A DNA stretch of 21,487 nt from a virus. The notes under the pieces were generated by a model that did no database searches, was not told the DNA's origin, and saw only the letters and a program-made list of their open reading frames with translations. The position numbers and the translations under genes are program-made. This document shows, piece by piece, positions 18,709 to 21,487 of the stretch. The DNA lies in IMG/VR virus record IMGVR_UViG_3300025930_000237, positions 1 to 21,487 of that record. One strand, given 5' to 3'. The first letter of the stretch is position 1. Each line of letters begins with the position of its first letter.

Positions 18709-19506
18709 ATGCTTTTAAAAAATCTTAACTTTGAATATAAAGCCAATTCAGATAAGCGAGAGTTTGAAGGCTATGCAAGCACATGGGATAGGGATTTAGG
18801 CGGCGACCAAATAGAAAAGGGCGCATTTAAAAAGACAATCAAAGAACGCTTTCCGCAAAACAAGGTAAAAATCCTATGGCAACATAATGAGCCAATTGGA
18901 CTTCCTACGCACATGGAAGAGGATAGCAAGGGGCTTTATGTAAAAGGGCGCATTAGTAAAACACGCCTAGGCGATGAAGCACTAGAGCTTATTAAAGACG
19001 GCGTGGTTGACCAAATGAGCATTGGTTATGACGTTGTAGGAGATGACATAAGCGAGGATGGACAAACACGCTTTCTTAAAGAGCTTGTGTTATATGAGTT
19101 TTCGCCGGTTACGTTCCCGATGAATCCAAACGCCGACATTGTAAGCGTGAAGACGCATTTTAATAGCCTTGTGAAAGAATTTTCTAACCCTGTTATGGCA
19201 AACATGTTGAAAGAGCATAAAAACTTTGCAAAAGCCGATATTAAAAGCATTGAAAACACGATTAGAACACTTGAAACGCTTTTAAAACAGCTTGAAGCAG
19301 GCACAGTTGAGCCGAATGACCTTCACTCAATTAATCCTTTCCAAGCTCTTATAGCCGACATGAAAGGCTATAAACCGACTCAAACGAAGAGCAAGAAAGA
19401 TGACCAAGACGAGTTTATAAGCGCTTGTATGAGCCGCTTACATTCACGTTATCCCGACCAAGAACAGCGCCTTGCCATTTGTTTTTCTGAATGGGAAGAC
19501 CAATAA
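18709..19506 (+). CDS. HK97-type prohead protease
   Basis: A 265-residue maturation protease that cleaves scaffold or delta-domain parts from the assembled head. Catalytic triad by motif: His59 in LWQHNEPIG, Ser104 in DQMSIGYD and Glu130 in LYEFSPVTFP. The extra C-terminal region (after about 150) includes a helix near 170-200 and the conserved block SACMSRLHSRYPDQEQ ending CFSEW, often found in these phage proteins; it may act as scaffold. ATG follows TGGAGG. Between portal and capsid genes as usual. Confidence 0.92.
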   Translation: MLLKNLNFEYKANSDKREFEGYASTWDRDLGGDQIEKGAFKKTIKERFPQNKVKILWQHNEPIGLPTHMEEDSKGLYVKGRISKTRLGDEALELIKDGVVDQMSIGYDVVGDDISEDGQTRFLKELVLYEFSPVTFPMNPNADIVSVKTHFNSLVKEFSNPVMANMLKEHKNFAKADIKSIENTIRTLETLLKQLEAGTVEPNDLHSINPFQALIADMKGYKPTQTKSKKDDQDEFISACMSRLHSRYPDQEQRLAICFSEWEDQ

Positions 19507-19526
19507 ACCAACAGGAGGAACACACC

Positions 19527-20795
19527 ATGTATATTAAAAAGCCATTTGTACCGCTTTTAAAATTAGATATTCAATTCTTTGCAGAAAATAAAAAGGATGA
19601 AGCAGTAGACCTTAAAACGCTTCAAACTGAATTTAACGCATCATGGAAGAGCTTAAAAGGTTTATTAGACCAACAAGCAGACGAAATGAGAACACACGGA
19701 GAAACGGCACAATCTACAGCCGATTCTATCACAGCGATTGAACAAAAAATCAATCAATATGAGCAAGAACTAAAAGGCGTAACAGACAAATACAAAGACT
19801 TTGAAACAAAAATGCAACGTCCTTCATTTGGTGGCGGCGAGCGTGCGAAAAGCGCCGGCGACTTACTAATTGAATCAGATTCTTATAAAAACATGGGTAG
19901 CGGCGAGTTTAAAGCTAGCACAAGCCTAAAAGGATTCTTTACAAAAGACCTAGATTCAACAGACCCTAAAGGCGGCATTCTTGTAAGCCCACAAACAATT
20001 GCAGGCGTTCTTACACCGCCGCAAGAAGATTTACGTATTCGTGACCTATTAAACGTTCAACGTACTACTAGCAACGCTATTGAGTACATTGTGGAAACAG
20101 GCTTTACAAATGCGTCAGCAGTAGCGCCGGAAAAATCACTTAAACCACAATCAGACTTAACGTTTGACATTGAGAGCGCAACAGTTAAAACATTAGCGCA
20201 TTGGATTCCGGCAACACGCCAAATCATTCAAGATGCTCCAATGTTACGTAACTATGTTGACGGACGTTTAACATATGGACTAGCACTAACAGAAGAGGCA
20301 CAAATTCTTTACGGTGACGGCGTGGGCGACAATATGGCAGGGATTATGACAAATCCAAACGTGCAAAACGTTGGAGGCGTAGCGGCGGCAGACACACGCA
20401 TTGACCATTTACGCCGTGCGATTACACGTACATTACTTGCAGGCTATCCGGCAACAGGTATTGTATTACATCCGTCTGATTGGGAAGACATTGAGCTTCA
20501 AAAAGGCACAGACGGTCATTATATTTGGGTATCAGTGGTTAACGGTGGAGAAACACGCCTATGGAGAGTGCCGGTTGTTCAATCTACAGGCATGAACGAA
20601 GGCGAATTCTTAGTAGGTGCATTTGGACTTGCAGGGCAATTATGGGATAGAGAGCAAGCAAATGTGCGTATCTCTGAACACCATGCAGATTACTTTGCAC
20701 GTAACATGCTAGCTATTCTTGCAGAAGAGCGCTTGGCATTAACTGTATACCGTCCAGAAGCATTTGTTCGCGGTGCATTCACAGCGGCAGTATAA
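19527..20795 (+). CDS. HK97-fold major capsid protein
   Basis: 422 residues. It starts with a short leader (MYIKKPFVPLLKLDIQFFAE), then a coiled-coil delta domain (about 25-95) that acts as internal scaffold and is probably cut by the protease near the GGGERAKS region. The body (about 120-422) has the usual HK97 pattern: LVSPQTIAGVLTPPQEDLRI, AHWIPATRQIIQDAPMLRN, LYGDGVGDNMAGI, GTDGHYIW and NMLAILAEERLALTVYRPEA. Start chosen at 19527, after CAGGAGGAACACACC; the frame opens 36 bases earlier inside the protease gene. A terminator follows, as often after capsid genes. Confidence 0.94.
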   Translation: MYIKKPFVPLLKLDIQFFAENKKDEAVDLKTLQTEFNASWKSLKGLLDQQADEMRTHGETAQSTADSITAIEQKINQYEQELKGVTDKYKDFETKMQRPSFGGGERAKSAGDLLIESDSYKNMGSGEFKASTSLKGFFTKDLDSTDPKGGILVSPQTIAGVLTPPQEDLRIRDLLNVQRTTSNAIEYIVETGFTNASAVAPEKSLKPQSDLTFDIESATVKTLAHWIPATRQIIQDAPMLRNYVDGRLTYGLALTEEAQILYGDGVGDNMAGIMTNPNVQNVGGVAAADTRIDHLRRAITRTLLAGYPATGIVLHPSDWEDIELQKGTDGHYIWVSVVNGGETRLWRVPVVQSTGMNEGEFLVGAFGLAGQLWDREQANVRISEHHADYFARNMLAILAEERLALTVYRPEAFVRGAFTAAV

Positions 20796-20810
20796 CCCTA
20801 GACGCATGAG

Positions 20811-20834
20811 AAGGGGGCAAATTGCCTCCTTTTT
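20811..20834 (+). terminator. Partial terminator after the capsid gene
   Basis: AAGGGGGCA (20811-20819) pairs with TGCCTCCTT (20823-20831) around AAT, with one G-T pair, then TTT. It probably lets through only part of the transcription, setting the high ratio of capsid to downstream products. Confidence 0.75.
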
Positions 20835-20871
20835 CAGTTTTTAATACTAAGACAGCAGGAGGACAAACAAC

Positions 20872-21219
20872 ATGGAATTAGTAGCCTTAAAAACGTTCTC
20901 GCGCGGGGGCGTGAATACTGTTAAGCAAGGTGACACATTCACAGCGAATGAAGCACATGCACAGGAATATATTCGACTTGGTTTAGCAAAGCCGACAGAC
21001 GCAAAAGAAGCGGCTAAGGTTGAAGCGGCAAGCGCACCGGCAACAGACGTTGCAAAGAGCGACTACACCGAGGACGAATTGAACCAAAAAACTATTACTG
21101 ATTTAAAGAAAATTGCAAAGAATATTGGTGTTACAGGCTATAGCAATTCGACAAAATCAGAATTAATTTTTGCTATCTTAGCCAAACAAAAATCTAATGC
21201 AGAAAAGATGGAGGGATAA
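20872..21219 (+). CDS. Rho-N/SAP-like domain protein near capsid (115 aa)
   Basis: A 115-residue protein with two parts: an N-terminal beta segment (residues 1-40, FSRGGVNTVKQGDTFTANEA ... YIRLGLAK), of the kind seen in small head or head-fibre-associated proteins, and a C-terminal helical domain about 68-107 (LNQKTITDLKKIAKNIGVTG, then KSELIFAILAKQ) resembling the Rho N-terminal/SAP-type fold, joined by an Ala-rich linker. Proteins of this kind often follow the capsid gene in Firmicutes phages; role in the head is presumed, not shown. Ribosome site AGGAGG. Confidence 0.68.
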   Translation: MELVALKTFSRGGVNTVKQGDTFTANEAHAQEYIRLGLAKPTDAKEAAKVEAASAPATDVAKSDYTEDELNQKTITDLKKIAKNIGVTGYSNSTKSELIFAILAKQKSNAEKMEG

Positions 21220-21222
21220 CAC

Positions 21223-21487
21223 ATGAAAGATACAAATGGACAAGATATGAACGAACCTAAACGCAACCAAGCACCACAAAGCGAGCCGGCAGAACGTCCA
21301 CAAGAAACACAATTTGGACAAGAATTTTCCGAAGAAGTGGGCGTGAATGATGTAAACCGTGAAGAAAGCGGCTACCCAAGCGAGCAGAAAGACGCACGCG
21401 GCGGAAACCATAACCCTAAAGGCGCAAACCAATATACAAGTGGGCGAGTTGATGACCGTGGACGCAAAGGCAAAGAAGGCGGCATGG
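21223..21487 (+). CDS. Disordered hydrophilic protein, cut by window edge
   Basis: At least 88 residues, open at the right edge. No Leu, Ile, Trp or Cys is seen; it is rich in Gly, Gln, Glu, Arg and Asn and thus likely disordered. GGAGGG lies 8 bases before the ATG, 3 bases after the previous stop. Position suggests a head protein or head-tail joining accessory. No family recognised. Confidence 0.6.
   Translation, partial: MKDTNGQDMNEPKRNQAPQSEPAERPQETQFGQEFSEEVGVNDVNREESGYPSEQKDARGGNHNPKGANQYTSGRVDDRGRKGKEGGM

Overview
The window is the left and central part of a temperate tailed-phage genome or prophage (HK97-fold siphovirus type) of a low-to-moderate GC Gram-positive host, most likely in the Bacillales. 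Evidence for the host: AGGAGG-type ribosome binding sites almost everywhere, TTG starts, sigma-A-like promoters, a YqaJ/RecT pair and a DnaC/DnaI-type loader as in Bacillus phages, LysM cell-wall proteins, and a capsid protein starting with the LDIQFFA-like motif common in Firmicutes phages. I cannot name a species. Whether it is integrated or free cannot be decided; no att junctions are visible.

Layout. 1-1072, leftward: a minimal tyrosine integrase followed by two small genes. 1073-1314: control region with two strong inverted repeats. 1236-6926: an early accessory region built from short, mostly rightward cassettes (promoter, 5' leader, one to three small genes, often a terminator). It holds a DUF3846 protein, a possible ADP-ribosyltransferase-fold protein, an ArdC-type antirestriction protein, several small unknowns, a zinc-ribbon/membrane/DUF4352 protein, and one leftward gene for a secreted LysM-CAP protein. 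6923-7790: the lysogeny switch, with a leftward HTH repressor and a rightward Cro-like HTH protein. 7800-9620: YqaJ-type exonuclease plus RecT annealase. 9690-11007: winged-helix-type replication initiator with an iteron-like origin inside the gene, and a DnaC-like helicase loader. 11011-13840: RecU-like resolvase, a sigma-region-4-like late regulator, two CxxC mini-proteins, a secreted LysM-NlpC/P60 protein and three tiny peptides. 14050-15887: small and large terminase. 15893-16517: three small single-membrane-span proteins. 16565-21487: portal fused to a MuF domain, prohead protease, major capsid protein, a Rho-N-like protein and a disordered protein cut by the window edge.

Working together: the early cassettes share a promoter/operator sequence (TGCAAAGGGCGTAC and variants, in both orientations) that also occurs at the repressor, so a common regulator probably controls them. 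Several early messages begin with a small hairpin carrying an AGGGAA-like loop. The repressor and integrase regions share a different operator-like 8-mer, TTCTAGTA. Recombination, replication and packaging follow in the usual order. Tail, lysis and attP are outside the window or not recognised.

The most striking whole-window signal is word avoidance: reading both strands I find GATC only twice (271 and 13458) and GGCC not at all, while CCGG, CATG and CTAG, made of the same bases, are frequent. Together with ArdC this points to strong past pressure from restriction enzymes recognising GATC and GGCC.
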